Below, one piece after another: positions 18,401 through 28,565 of a stretch of 64,000 nucleotides of DNA. The notes beneath the pieces are model-generated. The model was given only the letters and a program-made list of their open reading frames with translations. It ran no database searches and was not told where the DNA came from. Within the stretch, counting starts at the first letter, position 1. Each line of letters starts with the position of its first letter. The DNA comes from CAVQBP01 sp963740945 (GTDB taxonomy: Bacteria; Bacteroidota; Ignavibacteria; Ignavibacteriales; Ignavibacteriaceae), in NCBI GenBank assembly GCA_963740945.1, contig CAVUGE010000017.1, positions 248,001-312,000 of the forward strand. The letters are read 5' to 3'. The position numbers and the translations under genes are program-made.

Positions 18401-19791
18401 CACATTTTTTTAGGATCATTTGGATCGAACGCAAAAGAATGAATATCAGGATGAAAGTTCGGGTATCCAAAGTAAACTGGATGATAGCCACCAATCCATG
18501 TTACTTTATAATCAGTTGGTTTAGTAGCAAAACCATCCATCGAACGGAATAAACAAGTTCCTGCAATAAGAACAAAATTTTCATCATCCGGTTTAACTGC
18601 AATTGTCATATCATAGTTTCCTTGTGATGAATAAATTCCATGTTCTACATAATCTAGATTAAGGTTTGTAAAATCAGGAAGATTAGCAGATCTATCATCT
18701 GATACACCTGAAGATATAGTTATCTTGTAAAATTTAATTATTTCATGTTTATTTGCATCAGTTTGACCGCTGTTTGTTAAGACATAAACCATATCGGGAT
18801 TAGCAGCCGTAATACCAAGAACCGTTCTTTGATGTGTTGAAGGGAAATTGTTTGGAGTAATACTCGTCCAGTTTACTCCATCATCGGTAGATTTATAAAT
18901 ACCCGGCTGATTGTCCGGTGTCACGCTCTGGAAGGGACTGGAAACTGAAGCAATAAGAACTCCGGTTGAAGTTACAACAACATCACTATAGACATGTGCA
19001 CCACCGGGATTTCCCAAGGCAACTTTAAAAGTGTTTCCCCCATCTTCTGATTTTAAAATTCCATAGCCATTATCGGCTACAAAAACACTGCCGGTTTTTG
19101 GATTGACGATAATTTTGAAAGTAAAAGAAAAAGGGGAGAACGTTTGAGTAGGATCACCAACCAAAGTACTTGTAATAACATTCCAGCTTTCTCCATTATC
19201 AGTCGATTTAAAAATACCATTGCCATAAAACCAGGCAGTACCGTCAGCTATTGTAGTACTACCATCATTTTCTCCTCCACTGTAATACCATGTATCGGTA
19301 TGTCCAGCCCTCGGATCCTGGGCAATTGAAGTAACACTTAAAGGCTGGTCTGTTTTGCTTTTCATTTTCCAGGTGTTGCCATTATCTGTGGATTTCCAGA
19401 TGCCTCCGGAAACTCCACCTGCAAGAATTGTGTTGGAGTTTGTAACATCAACAGCTAATGCTCTTGTTCTACCTCCAACATCAACCGGTCCAGCTTCTTT
19501 CCATTGAAGTGATGCTGTTTTTAATAATTTATTATTCTGTTTAATTTTTTTAGCAAATTTTAATTCCTTTTCCCTTATATGATATGGAATTGAATTTGTT
19601 GCAGGATCTCTTAAAATCCTGAAGAAAAATTTATTCCTTTCCTCACTTTCATTTGAATACTCTTCTTTCTCAAAATTTTCCCGCTTTTGCGATAATTCCT
19701 TTTTTTGTACATTCAGAGCATTTGAAAAAAGGAACAACATAAAACTACAAATCCCAAGCCCCAAAAGAACAATTAGTTTTACTGATTTCAT
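15454..19791 (-). CDS. Very large secreted BNR-repeat/PKD protein with type IX sorting domain
   Basis: The 1445-residue protein opens with a hydrophobic signal segment (LIVLLGLGICSFMLFLFSNA). Residues about 90-810 carry many sortilin/BNR-type blade motifs (SGGIWKSTDNGNTWK, GIFKSTDNGESWN, GIYKSTDDGVNW), so this part is probably a beta-propeller. A beta-sandwich region follows, then two PKD domains (each with YLWDFGD, about 1110-1290), and a final sorting module (NFPNPFNPSTIIKYEI ... TGVYLYCLQAGNFFQTKKMLLL). No catalytic residues are recognised. Such proteins are exported by type IX secretion and bind or process surface polymers; a specific role cannot be given. It is intact, unlike the paralogue remnant beyond its terminator. 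Confidence 0.88.
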   Translation of the reverse strand: MKSVKLIVLLGLGICSFMLFLFSNALNVQKKELSQKRENFEKEEYSNESEERNKFFFRILRDPATNSIPYHIREKELKFAKKIKQNNKLLKTASLQWKEAGPVDVGGRTRALAVDVTNSNTILAGGVSGGIWKSTDNGNTWKMKSKTDQPLSVTSIAQDPRAGHTDTWYYSGGENDGSTTIADGTAWFYGNGIFKSTDNGESWNVITSTLVGDPTQTFSPFSFTFKIIVNPKTGSVFVADNGYGILKSEDGGNTFKVALGNPGGAHVYSDVVVTSTGVLIASVSSPFQSVTPDNQPGIYKSTDDGVNWTSITPNNFPSTHQRTVLGITAANPDMVYVLTNSGQTDANKHEIIKFYKITISSGVSDDRSANLPDFTNLNLDYVEHGIYSSQGNYDMTIAVKPDDENFVLIAGTCLFRSMDGFATKPTDYKVTWIGGYHPVYFGYPNFHPDIHSFAFDPNDPKKMWWGNDGGLVYTSDISNTAYTDYFPWENKNNGYDVTQYYMISIAKDANDDRFMGGCQDNGTPFFHSDGNSISSSLDASSGDGAFSYLGSQYAYAESQKGNLLRLHYDQSGNIIPPFTGNNPFSIITPTNASNQLFVNPFVVDPVDENSMFYLAGADIWRNNSLNTIPDGQNGTDIGWTKLDNLSAPQNNLITTISISTSPANVLYYAETDFNAAPKLFKLENANTATSGAVDISIPNAPQGAYVYNIAVNPDNADEIIVVMSNYNIIGLYHSTDGGKNYEAIEGNLQGDQNNPGPSLRCATILPANNGIQYFIATSIGVFSTSQLNGVNTQWNQEGDNVIGNVVSEYITSRKSDGKVVVGTHGRGAFLANGSSGSGSGNPILTLAANQLKIDAKPGFSGQNTFNISNTGEGQLNFSITPTGGPAKVLSNPKLNKKYLLPSNKMNSELLSKNLDKLKFQISHKNNLHSSVSKTEAEEELILDDGDAFADGFLGYGGFVYLYWRNDFKLDKDFKLEKIKYFMKTETATSNSVEVAVVSSAGSILVDTVTTTDLARDGKWFELQLPSLNSLQFSNGDLFSVIVISLNTQLTFPAGYDEDGKKPDNSYIAYYDPSFGGYFSGYANFNTFSQNGAWLIRAIGNSVGGGNQNPVAIAAVNSSPAPVNTDVSFDGTNSYDNDGQIATYLWDFGDGSSSNQAKTTHKYTQAGTFNYSLTVTDNLGAQSQVNDQIQITQGGGNQNPVAVAQVSPDPANINSDVTFDGSNSHDNDGQIASYLWDFGDRNTSTSATIKHQYTQAGNYNYSLTVTDNMGAQGQTTGQITIQGQTTSRFTVTPSSGNISAGSNQNISVKFDAQGLAEGTYQAQLNITSNGGNTVLPVVINVSNTVDVKTADNNPKEFKLQQNFPNPFNPSTIIKYEISKAEHVTLKVYDILGNEVETLVNKEQQAGIYQVEFSQEKINHKQLSTGVYLYCLQAGNFFQTKKMLLLR

Positions 19792-19822
19792 GTCTTTACC
19801 TCATATTTATTTTTGTCAATTC

Positions 19823-20248
19823 TTATTCTATCGAAATTATTTTCCAGGATGGACTTAAAATATTTGAAGGAACCAGAAAATGTTCCAGCACTACATTTCG
19901 TTTTGCTCCTGTTTGCAGTAATTCTTCTTTTGGCAGCTTACTATTTTTAATACTTGAAGTAGTGACTTCTGCTTTGATTATTTTCCCAACGGGAAGAGGG
20001 GGTACAGAAGCACCATATGATTTCACCTGTAAAATTTTTATTTCACAATTTGTATAACCATTTTTATCTTCAAAACTTTTGACTTCTGCTTCAACTTCTG
20101 CTGAGTTTATATTAGGTGGGATTTGTTTGGCAACCCTTTCTGTGTTTTTATCCTTTTGCAGGTTTTTATCTGTAGAACTGCAACTTGATAGGCTAAGTTC
20201 AAATAGAAAGGGAATTAAAATAAATAAGAAGCAAATATTTTTTTTCAT
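19823..20248 (-). CDS. Small lipoprotein of unknown function
   Basis: The 141-residue protein begins with a lipoprotein signal peptide ending in SLSSC, with the cysteine as the lipid site, then a charged linker. The rest (FEDKNGYTNCEIKILQVKSYG, PPLPVGKIIKAEV) is predicted beta-rich with no recognised family. It lies 31 bp upstream of the large BNR/PKD gene on the same strand, so it is probably co-transcribed with it and may help its export or anchoring. That link is inference from position. Confidence 0.7.
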   Translation of the reverse strand: MKKNICFLFILIPFLFELSLSSCSSTDKNLQKDKNTERVAKQIPPNINSAEVEAEVKSFEDKNGYTNCEIKILQVKSYGASVPPLPVGKIIKAEVTTSSIKNSKLPKEELLQTGAKRNVVLEHFLVPSNILSPSWKIISIE

Positions 20249-20643
20249 ATGAAATGCCCAAATCGTTTGTAATAATAATGAGGCAATAAATTTCGTTTCG
20301 CGGAACAGAATTTGGAATGGAAACGATTAGATCAGCTTTTTTAATAGAAAATTTAAATTTAATTAAATAAACTAATTATCTATACATGCGTAAAAATAAT
20401 CCATATCGGTTCATTTAATTCAAATTATTAGTGAGATTTGAATAACTTTTTTCTTGATTCATTGAGATAGAAGGAAAACCACAATGTTTAAAACTTTTTA
20501 ATGGAATAAAATAATTGGTAATAGAAAGAGGAACCTTTAAATTCTATATCTAAGTTAATTGTGATTTTTGCTAGATGAAAATATACCTTTTTTATATATT
20601 CTAATGTGATTTTAATTCCATATTTTAAAAGATTATTAATTAA
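20249..20643. other. AT-rich gap, no gene seen
   Basis: No coding region, RNA or clear repeat was found here. It is AT-rich and contains several poly-T/poly-A runs. It probably holds the promoter of the lipoprotein gene at its left end and the transcript end of the broken secreted-protein gene at its right end. Confidence 0.4.
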
Positions 20644-23600
20644 TTACTTAATCAAAAGCATTTTTCTGGTGGAAGAAAAACTATCAGAATGTATACTATT
20701 CGGCATAGCTTTTAATGTATAAAAATATACACCGCTGCTGAAATTAGAAGCATTAAATTCTATTTCAAAAATGCCTGAATTCTGTATCTCATTAATTAAT
20801 GTTTTTACTACTTTGCCAAGCATATCATATATTTTTAATTCAACAAAAGTATTGTTAACCGGAATTTGATATCTTAAAATTGTAGACGGATTAAAAGGAT
20901 TAGGATAATTCTGGTATAAACCATATTCTGTCGGAATATAATCTTTTTTAATTTTATTAATAAAGGTTTCATTTCCGATCAGTAACTTATATTTATAATT
21001 GAAGTGAATGGGGGAAATATCAATTGCATTTTTTTCTTTGAGATTATAAAATCGGTTTAAATTTTCATCAATTAAATAAATCTCATAGTCGATAAAGTTA
21101 TCTAATTCTCCAGCTACTAATTTAATATCTTTCTTAGTTTCATTTTTGATTTTTAAATCAAATATTTGTCCTTCGTTTATTTCTGGCCGGTAGTCAATGG
21201 ACAATTCCTTATATGGTATGGATAAATTATTATCTTCAATTTGAATTCGAATGTCTGCAAAATCTCCTGGAGGAGCAAAATAATCCAGGTTATCAAAATC
21301 AATTTGTGATGAAGGATCGATACCCGCAATTGCATATGATATTTCCTGCTTATCTGAAAACAGCGATAATCTTATTGACATTCCGTTTGTTTTTTTTGGT
21401 AGAAATTCTTTAGCAATTTTACCGATGAAATCGTACGGGATTTTTAATGTTATTCTGGTAGAAACCATATTATTAAAATAATACCCTTTAAAGGTTTCAA
21501 AATTTGTAGATTGATTAAATGATGTTCCGCTCCAGGAATAAATAACATCATTAGTATTCATGGTGTTTATATTTTGAATATCCGACCAATTAACATTTTT
21601 GTCTAAAGGATTAGAAATGATATTCCAGCCAGAATGAAGAGGTATAGAATAAGTATTATCTGCAGATAAAGACACAGTATTTACACTTTTATTCATGCTC
21701 AATTGTGTTTTACTTAAGATCCAAAAACCTTTACCCGGACTGAAGAAAAAGTTTGAACCATTATCAAATTCTATCATATAATCTTGAACGGCTCCATTAT
21801 CGAAAAAAGCATTCCATTCTTTTTTTTGAGTACCTGTCATTAAATCTGAAACTTTCATATTTAAATCGCCGGGTAATCCAATCATCCTGTAACTGTTCTT
21901 GCTTAAATCATTAAAAGTAAATGTTTGATTAATGTTTATAGAAGCTGGGTATTCGAATGCTGTTGTAAAAGATGCATCGGAACCGTTTATAGTAGTTCCA
22001 CCTCCTACAGCTTGAACACGAAAGTGATAAAGTGTATTCGAAAGTAACCCGGTTATGGTTGCTGTTACATTTACACTCCCGATACCTCCATTTATCGGAC
22101 TCTGCTCTGCTCCTATCTGGCTGCCATAAGCCATTGTTGTTCCATATTGAAAAGATACGGCGGTAACTAAATTGTTTGGATTCACTGCCCCATTAACAAT
22201 TGCCGAATTTGAAGTTATATTAGATTGCATTTACATGTACCAGCAGAAGGTGCAGAGACAGAAACAGAGGTAGTAAAAGAAATATCCTGTCCAGTTTGAG
22301 GTTCCATTATTATTTGTTGCTTTTACTCTATAATGATAAATCTTGTTTGATTGCAATCCTGTTAAATTCGCATTTACGTTTACATCTGTTGAGCCTGTTA
22401 TAGGGCTCTGAACCGCAGCAATTTGATTTCCATAAGAATTTGTTAATCCATATTCAAAAACAACAGTTGTAGAAGAATTATTTGAATTAACAATACCATT
22501 CAATGTTGCGGAATTTTCAGTTATATTCGTTGCAGATGAGGTTGTAACTATTGGAATATTTAATACTGATTCAGAAGTTATAAAAGTGGCATCTGTTCCA
22601 TCACTAATTCCTCCTTCATTATTCCCAACAACATGATAATGATATGTTGTATTTGGAGACAATCCAGTAATATCTGCGCTTACATTTACATCTGTTGAAC
22701 CTGATATAGGACTCTGAATCGCAGTAATTTGATTTCCGTATGAAGTTGTTGTACCATATTCAAATGTTACAGATGTGGAGGAGTTATTTGGATTAACTAC
22801 TCCATTTAGCGTTGCAGTGCTCTCAGTTATATTTGTTGCTGAAGAAGTGGTGACAGTGGGTGCGAATATTATGGCTATAGAAGTTGAAAAAGTCTTATCG
22901 GAACCCCAACTAACACCTTCATTATTTGATCCCTGAATCCTATAGTGATACGTAGTATTAAATAATAATCCTGTTAAATTTGCACTGACATTTACCGATG
23001 TTGAACCGGAAACAGGACTTTCAATTGCGGCAATTTGATTTCCATACGAAGTTGTGGTACCATATTCAAAAATTACAATGGTTAAAGAGTTATTCGGATT
23101 AACTATACCGTTTAAAGTTGCTGAATTCTCAGATACATTTGTAGCTGAAGAAGTTGTTACAACGGGTGCATTTACAGAAGGAGAACCTGTAATATCATAT
23201 CCGAATAAAATATCCGGGCTGCCTTGAATTACACCTCCTAAACCTATTTTACCGGATAAAAGGAATCAGTTATAAATAAACCTCCTGCAACTAAACTATC
23301 CTGACCAATAACAGGATCAGATCTAACATCATATTGAACTCCTGTGAGTAAACCGGTTGATGGATTCACCTGCACAATTATTTGAGGTGAAGCCTTCCCT
23401 ACGCCCTGTCCCCAAAACCAGAGAAATGGGCCGTTGCTGCTGTAAAAATCGAAGGCAGCTCCATAAATATCATCACTACCCAATGTTGAATAGGGAATTG
23501 AATGAATAATATTTCCACTCCAATCAATTAAAGTAGGGTCTGTAGTTTAAATTTCCCACCCATAAACCTCCATTATTATTGTTTGCAGATGGATCAAAAG

Positions 23601-24060
23601 TAACATATCGAACAGGCTGAGGAGCTATAATATACCCTACGAGAATTTCATTGAAAGGATCAATTACAAGAATTGAATCAGTATTATTTCCGGCATAAAT
23701 ATAAGAACCGTTAAAAGTCATACCGCGTACATTTCTAACACCATCTATTGTCACTTCGTAAAAATATGACAGGGTATCATCAATAAATCCCAGAATAAAA
23801 AAATAATCTGAAGCAAATTTAGAGACCCATATTTCATCAAAATCAGGAATATAAACTGCTCCGGAATTATCAACTGACTGGTCAAGAGCATAATTGAACA
23901 ATAATTCCCAACTCTGATTACTTAAATTTAAATTATTATTTTTTTTTAGTGAGTTAGTAATTCTGTTGGGATTTAAATCAAATGATTTGGATTGAGCGAA
24001 ACCATCATCATCAGGAGTAATAATAAAAAAACAGTAAATCAAGAAAATATATTTTTTCAT
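20644..24060 (-). pseudogene. Frameshifted secreted protein with four fibronectin-like repeats and sorting domain
   Basis: Read from 24060, a signal peptide (ending DGFAQ) and a beta-propeller-like part run to a frameshift near 23540. The next frame continues TTDPTLIDWSGNIIHS to a second frameshift near 23258, then SGKIGLGGVIQG leads into repeats of about 98 residues (TTSSATNITENSATLNG ... YHYRV). Further shifts lie near 22290 and 22240, after which an intact 3' part ends in a sorting module (NYPNPFNPSTILRYQI ... TRKMLLIK). Every shift fits loss of one or two bases in a short run of A, T or G, so sequencing error is possible. The 3' third is a clear paralogue of the next upstream protein (24329-26533). 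As read, the gene cannot make one product. Confidence 0.8.
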
Positions 24061-24328
24061 TTAGATTTTATTTATTAGTTATAAAAAAGCTTTAATAAAA
24101 CATAAATATTAGAATTGATTATTATTTTTTCTATTTTCTTTTACTTTCATTAAATTATTTTCCCAATGAGTTTAGAGAAAAGAGGGAGCAAAAAATAAAT
24201 TTTTAATGCTGTCCGGGAAAGGCGATTAAGCATCAGTCAATGATAAAAACTCATTTCAAACTCTTTATCACTCTTTATATAATTCAACGCTTTTATTCAG
24301 AAAAACGAGACTTTTTATTATTTGCAGT

Positions 24329-26533
24329 TTATTTAATCAAGATCATTTTTTTAGTTGAAGAAAAATTTTCTGACTGCCTGTCGCTAGGCAGAGCTTTTAA
24401 TGTATAAAAATATACGCCGCTGCTGAAATCAGCAGCATTGAATTCTACTTCATGAATACCTGAATCTTGTATTTCATTAACTAAAGTTTTTACTTCTTTG
24501 CCAAGTACATTATAAACTTTTAATTCAACAAAAGTATTACTGCCGGCTACCTGATATTTTATGACTGTTGAAGGATTAAAGGGGTTTGGATAATTTTGAT
24601 ACAATTGATATTCAACCGGAACATATTCTTTTTTAATGTCATTTATATAATTTTCGTTTCCTATCAGTAATCTGTAATTATAATTTTTATGAATAGGGGA
24701 GATATCAATCTCATTTTTCTCTTTAAGGTTATAAAACGTGTTTAAATTCTCATCAAATAAATAAACTTCATCATTGGTAAATTTATCAGTTCCTTCGGCT
24801 AATAATCTAATTGTTTTCTTTGTATCATTCTTAACCTTCAAATCATATGACTGTCCTTCATTAATTGCGGATCTATAATCAACAGATAATTGTTTATACG
24901 GATCTGATATATTTTGATCTTCGATATGAATCCTAACCTCATCAAAGTATCCGGGAGGTGCAAAACAATCAAATTTGTCATAATCCTTTTTAGCAGAAGA
25001 ATTAAATCCTGTTACAATGAAGGATTTGACCTGATCGTTTTGTAAAAGAGATAGCTTAATATAGTTGCCTGAATATGTTTCAGCTTCTTGAGAATTTGCG
25101 GCAGTTATTTTTGCTGCTGCAAAATTATAAGGAATCTTTAAGGAAGTTAAATTGTTTGTATTTTTAAAATAATATCCCTTATAGGGGTCCATTTGTGCTG
25201 CATGAGTCCATACGCCCGACCAGTCGAAAAGAATATCATTAGTAGTTAAACCATTTAAATTTTGAATATCTGACCAGCTGGCACTCTTCTCAAATGGGGT
25301 GGAAATTATATTAAATCCTGAATGAAGGGCTACAGAAAAAGTATTATCAGCAGATAGAGTTACTGTATTGACTGTTGCATTAACGTTGAATTGGTTTTTA
25401 CTCAAAATCCAAAAACCTTTTCCGGGAGTGAAATTGAAAGTTGATGTACCATCAAACTCTTGCAAAAAGTTTGAAGCAGCACCATTGTCATTAAAAGCAT
25501 CCCAATCCTTCTTTTGAGTTCCTGAAATCATATCAGAAACTTTTGTAACTTGATCACCTGGCAAACCAATCATTCTATAGCTGCTGGAACTTAAATCATT
25601 AAATTTAAATGTGTTATTTAGAGCAATGGAAGCAGGGTAATTATTCCCAGATGTAAAAGTTGCATCCGAACCATTTACGGTATTTCCGCCTCCAATAGCC
25701 TGGACGCGAAAATGATAAACAGTATTAGGCTGTAAGCTGGTGACAGTTGCGGTTACATTGACATCAGTTGTGCCAGTTACAGGACTTTGAACAGCGGAGA
25801 TCTGATTACCATAAGCTGTATTTAAGCCATATTCAAAAATCACGTTTGTTGAAGAATTATTTGGATTTACGATGCCGTTTAATACAGCGGAGTTTTCAGT
25901 TATATTTGTTGCGGAAGAAGTTGTTACTGTCGGCGTAATTACAATAGATCCTTTGGATTTTAATTGAAAAAGATCGAGACCAATATAGTCTCCTTTAGTA
26001 TTGCCATTAAGAACAAAATAGCGAACAGCAATTCTGGCTGATAGTGAAGAATTGAAAGCTACAAAATAGGACTGCCAATTATTTATATCTAATTTTGCAC
26101 TGAATACAAACTGATAGCTAGAAAGGGATGTGCTTCCAGTGGGAGATACAAAGACAAAAATAGAATCATTAAAACCAGTATTCTGAGCAGATCTAGCCCA
26201 AAAAGTTAAGGTATCCCCTTGAGAAACGGACAACACAGGAGTAATAAGCCATTCATCAATTAAGCCTGAGGTATTTGCTCCTGCAAAATTAGAAGCGACA
26301 TAACCTGAATCAGGTCCTTCGAAAGCCTTAAATACAGTTGGATTACCTTGAAACCATGCACCTGGAGAAGTCCCACCCCCATCATTATCAATAACTACCC
26401 ATCCTCTAGCCTGAAGACCAGCAACAGAATTGTTTCCATTAAAATCATCTTTAAAAATTATATTTTGGGCATGGGAGTTTTTGAAAAATAAAACAAAAAA
26501 GAAGAGAGGAAGCAAAATAAATTTTAAGTACAT
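24329..26533 (-). CDS. Secreted protein with one fibronectin-like repeat and type IX sorting domain
   Basis: After a signal peptide (about residues 1-22, ending SHAQ) comes a jelly-roll-like domain (IIFKDDFNGNNS ... GLIDEWLITPVLSV), the cleaved-adhesin style of such surface proteins. One fibronectin-like repeat follows (TVTTSSATNITENSAVLNG), then a region with SYRMIGLPGD and GKGFWILSK, and the sorting module (NYPNPFNPSTVIKYQV ... STKKMILIK). From the repeat onward it matches the broken gene at 20644-24060, so the two arose by duplication. It lies 33 bp after the caspase-like gene on the same strand and is probably in its operon, which hints that the protease operon is linked to the cell surface. 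Confidence 0.85.
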   Translation of the reverse strand: MYLKFILLPLFFFVLFFKNSHAQNIIFKDDFNGNNSVAGLQARGWVVIDNDGGGTSPGAWFQGNPTVFKAFEGPDSGYVASNFAGANTSGLIDEWLITPVLSVSQGDTLTFWARSAQNTGFNDSIFVFVSPTGSTSLSSYQFVFSAKLDINNWQSYFVAFNSSLSARIAVRYFVLNGNTKGDYIGLDLFQLKSKGSIVITPTVTTSSATNITENSAVLNGIVNPNNSSTNVIFEYGLNTAYGNQISAVQSPVTGTTDVNVTATVTSLQPNTVYHFRVQAIGGGNTVNGSDATFTSGNNYPASIALNNTFKFNDLSSSSYRMIGLPGDQVTKVSDMISGTQKKDWDAFNDNGAASNFLQEFDGTSTFNFTPGKGFWILSKNQFNVNATVNTVTLSADNTFSVALHSGFNIISTPFEKSASWSDIQNLNGLTTNDILFDWSGVWTHAAQMDPYKGYYFKNTNNLTSLKIPYNFAAAKITAANSQEAETYSGNYIKLSLLQNDQVKSFIVTGFNSSAKKDYDKFDCFAPPGYFDEVRIHIEDQNISDPYKQLSVDYRSAINEGQSYDLKVKNDTKKTIRLLAEGTDKFTNDEVYLFDENLNTFYNLKEKNEIDISPIHKNYNYRLLIGNENYINDIKKEYVPVEYQLYQNYPNPFNPSTVIKYQVAGSNTFVELKVYNVLGKEVKTLVNEIQDSGIHEVEFNAADFSSGVYFYTLKALPSDRQSENFSSTKKMILIK

Positions 26534-26566
26534 AAAAAATCTTTCAAAAATGATTTTATAATAGTT

Positions 26567-27997
26567 CTATTTATCCTTCTTAATAAAAACGAACTGCCCG
26601 CCTTCATCGTTTGTATCTCTCAAAGCTTGAAGTATAGGAGTTTGATCTGAATTATTGGCTACGGCAATTTTGAAATCATTATACAATTGGGTGGCATCCA
26701 TATATTTCTTTTGGTTTTCTGTTAAGGATTTAATCAGATAATACGTGAATATAGAATGATTATTTTTACCGCTGTCCATAACTTCCTCCAGACCTCCTGA
26801 GGTTAAAGCATCCCTTGATTGTTTGCTGTAGACTTCCTTATAATATCTTTCCATATTATTTGGATCAAATGCCATTGATTCTGCAGGCGCTCCTCTGAAA
26901 ATATCCCCTGCGAAACATGCATCGGTAATTAAAAGAGTATGTTTTGAAGGAATACCTCCGATAAAGGTTTTTAGATCACTATTGGAAATATAATCCGCAA
27001 CAGAATTTGAAGTAGCATCAGAGGGAACCCAAAAGCCTTTGTTTAATATTTTATTATACTGGCCGTGACCTGAATAAAAGACTAGCAGGTTATCTTCCTT
27101 TGTTAAGTGTTTTGATAACCAGTCAAGTTTGTCCAGAATATTCTTTCTTGTTGCCTGCTCATTTGTGAGAGTGTAGACGTCATTAAACATATAAGATTTT
27201 TTCAGAATTTCTGCCATTCCCTCGGCATCATTCACAGCATTATTTAGTTTTGGCCAATATCCTGAATAATTATCGATTCCAATAATCAATGCCACATACT
27301 TTCCGGCAGTAATAATATCCTCCAGTTTCCTGGTAACGGTGAATGTATCTATTGTTGTATTAAGTTTAGTATCAATAGCTTTAACAACAATTTTATTATC
27401 CCCATACTGAAGATACATATCAATTGAAAATTCACCGTTTTTGGCCAGAAGTGGTTTCTGTTCATTTACTGAAACATCGAGAACACCGCTTATGTCAGTG
27501 GCAAAACCTCTTACAGTTACTACTTCGCTTTTTCGAATTATTTTAATACCCCTTGAAACAGCCGGTTCAGTTATTAAAACTGTTGGTCCCTGATGGTCTG
27601 CTGTAGAATTAACAAGAAAATTAATTTCTTTTGATTTTCCTTTAATGTTTAATGCTTTAATAGAAACTGCATTATCACCGCCTGTTAATCCTATGTTTGT
27701 ATCAAAATGATTATCAGCTGAAAGTTGAACCAAAATGCCATTTATTGAAACTTCTTTTAACCCGTAATCATCCTGAACATATCCCCTGATTCTTAATTTT
27801 TCAGCATCATTATCAACAGTATTATTGGATGATATTTTGGGTTCGAGCAATATTATTTGAGGCGCAGTAATTTCAACTTCCTGGTTTTTCTCTTTAGTAT
27901 TAAAGATAAGTCTGCCGGTTTGCGTAGAACCGCTTACTTGAGAATATCCAATATTATACGTGGCAATAAGCGATAAAATTAGTAATATCTTTTTCAT
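26567..27997 (-). CDS. Secreted caspase-like (peptidase C14) protease
   Basis: A signal peptide (MKKILLILSLIATYNIGYSQ) is followed by two Ig-like segments (about 45-130 and 135-225, e.g. LRIRGYVQDDYGLKEVSING). The caspase domain spans about 230-470, starting YVALIIGIDNYSGYWPKLNN. The catalytic dyad is visible as His311 in FYSGHGQ and Cys361 in ITDACFAGDIF, 50 residues apart as in metacaspases. It should cut after basic or acidic residues, but the specificity cannot be read. It sits 23 bp after a small membrane protein gene and downstream of a papain-like protease, all on one strand. The signal peptide means it works outside the cytoplasm, unlike most defence caspases. Confidence 0.9.
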   Translation of the reverse strand: MKKILLILSLIATYNIGYSQVSGSTQTGRLIFNTKEKNQEVEITAPQIILLEPKISSNNTVDNDAEKLRIRGYVQDDYGLKEVSINGILVQLSADNHFDTNIGLTGGDNAVSIKALNIKGKSKEINFLVNSTADHQGPTVLITEPAVSRGIKIIRKSEVVTVRGFATDISGVLDVSVNEQKPLLAKNGEFSIDMYLQYGDNKIVVKAIDTKLNTTIDTFTVTRKLEDIITAGKYVALIIGIDNYSGYWPKLNNAVNDAEGMAEILKKSYMFNDVYTLTNEQATRKNILDKLDWLSKHLTKEDNLLVFYSGHGQYNKILNKGFWVPSDATSNSVADYISNSDLKTFIGGIPSKHTLLITDACFAGDIFRGAPAESMAFDPNNMERYYKEVYSKQSRDALTSGGLEEVMDSGKNNHSIFTYYLIKSLTENQKKYMDATQLYNDFKIAVANNSDQTPILQALRDTNDEGGQFVFIKKDK

Positions 27998-28020
27998 TTT
28001 ATCATCTCACTTTTTATTAA

Positions 28021-28521
28021 TTAATTTTGTGGACGTCCAGGAGGTTCTGGAAAAGTTGTTGAAGTAGTCGTATTATCACTTTTTTTAGCAAGTAATAAAA
28101 CTGCAGCACCTCCTACTAAGGCTGCACCGCCAACATAAAGATACCATGGAATCCCTCCGCCGCTTTTGACTTCTTCCGCATTAACTACAAAATAAAAATC
28201 TTCGCCGTTAAGGATAGATTTCTCTTCGGGTTTTAAATTCCAGATAATAGTTTTTTTGCTCCCATCGCCATATTTGCCTTTCCCTATGTTTCCTGAAACA
28301 TCAGAAGGTACTAGTTCAAAAGATGGGACAGAAGTCCTTTTAAGAACCACACTAACATCATACTCTTTTTCAGGGTCGCCATTTAATTGATAATAAATGA
28401 AAATTTTTCCTTCCTGCGAGGCTTCAAAAGTTGCATTTATTCTTTGCTGACTAAATGATGAGCTTGATATAAATGGGAAGAATAAAATAGATGTTAAAAG
28501 AATAGTAAAAACCTTTTTCAT
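28021..28521 (-). CDS. Small exported protein with C-terminal membrane anchor
   Basis: The 166-residue protein has a signal peptide (ending SSSFSQ), a single beta-sandwich-like domain (INATFEASQEGKIFIYYQL ... LNGEDFYFVVNAEE), and a C-terminal membrane helix (YLYVGGAALVGGAAVLLLA) followed by a short polar tail with TTTSTTFPEPPGRPQN. It is placed between the papain-like and caspase-like genes with gaps of 44 and 23 bp. It may anchor or present substrate for the two proteases at the membrane. I do not recognise a named family with certainty. Confidence 0.65.
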   Translation of the reverse strand: MKKVFTILLTSILFFPFISSSSFSQQRINATFEASQEGKIFIYYQLNGDPEKEYDVSVVLKRTSVPSFELVPSDVSGNIGKGKYGDGSKKTIIWNLKPEEKSILNGEDFYFVVNAEEVKSGGGIPWYLYVGGAALVGGAAVLLLAKKSDNTTTSTTFPEPPGRPQN

Positions 28522-28565
28522 TTCTTACTCCAGAAATTTATTGAATTCAGAGTGATTGAGCTTAT

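Noticed and set aside
20644..24060. Four separate small genes in place of one broken gene
   Set aside because: The frames join into one domain order (signal, propeller-like part, four repeats, sorting domain) and internal starts lack ribosome sites.
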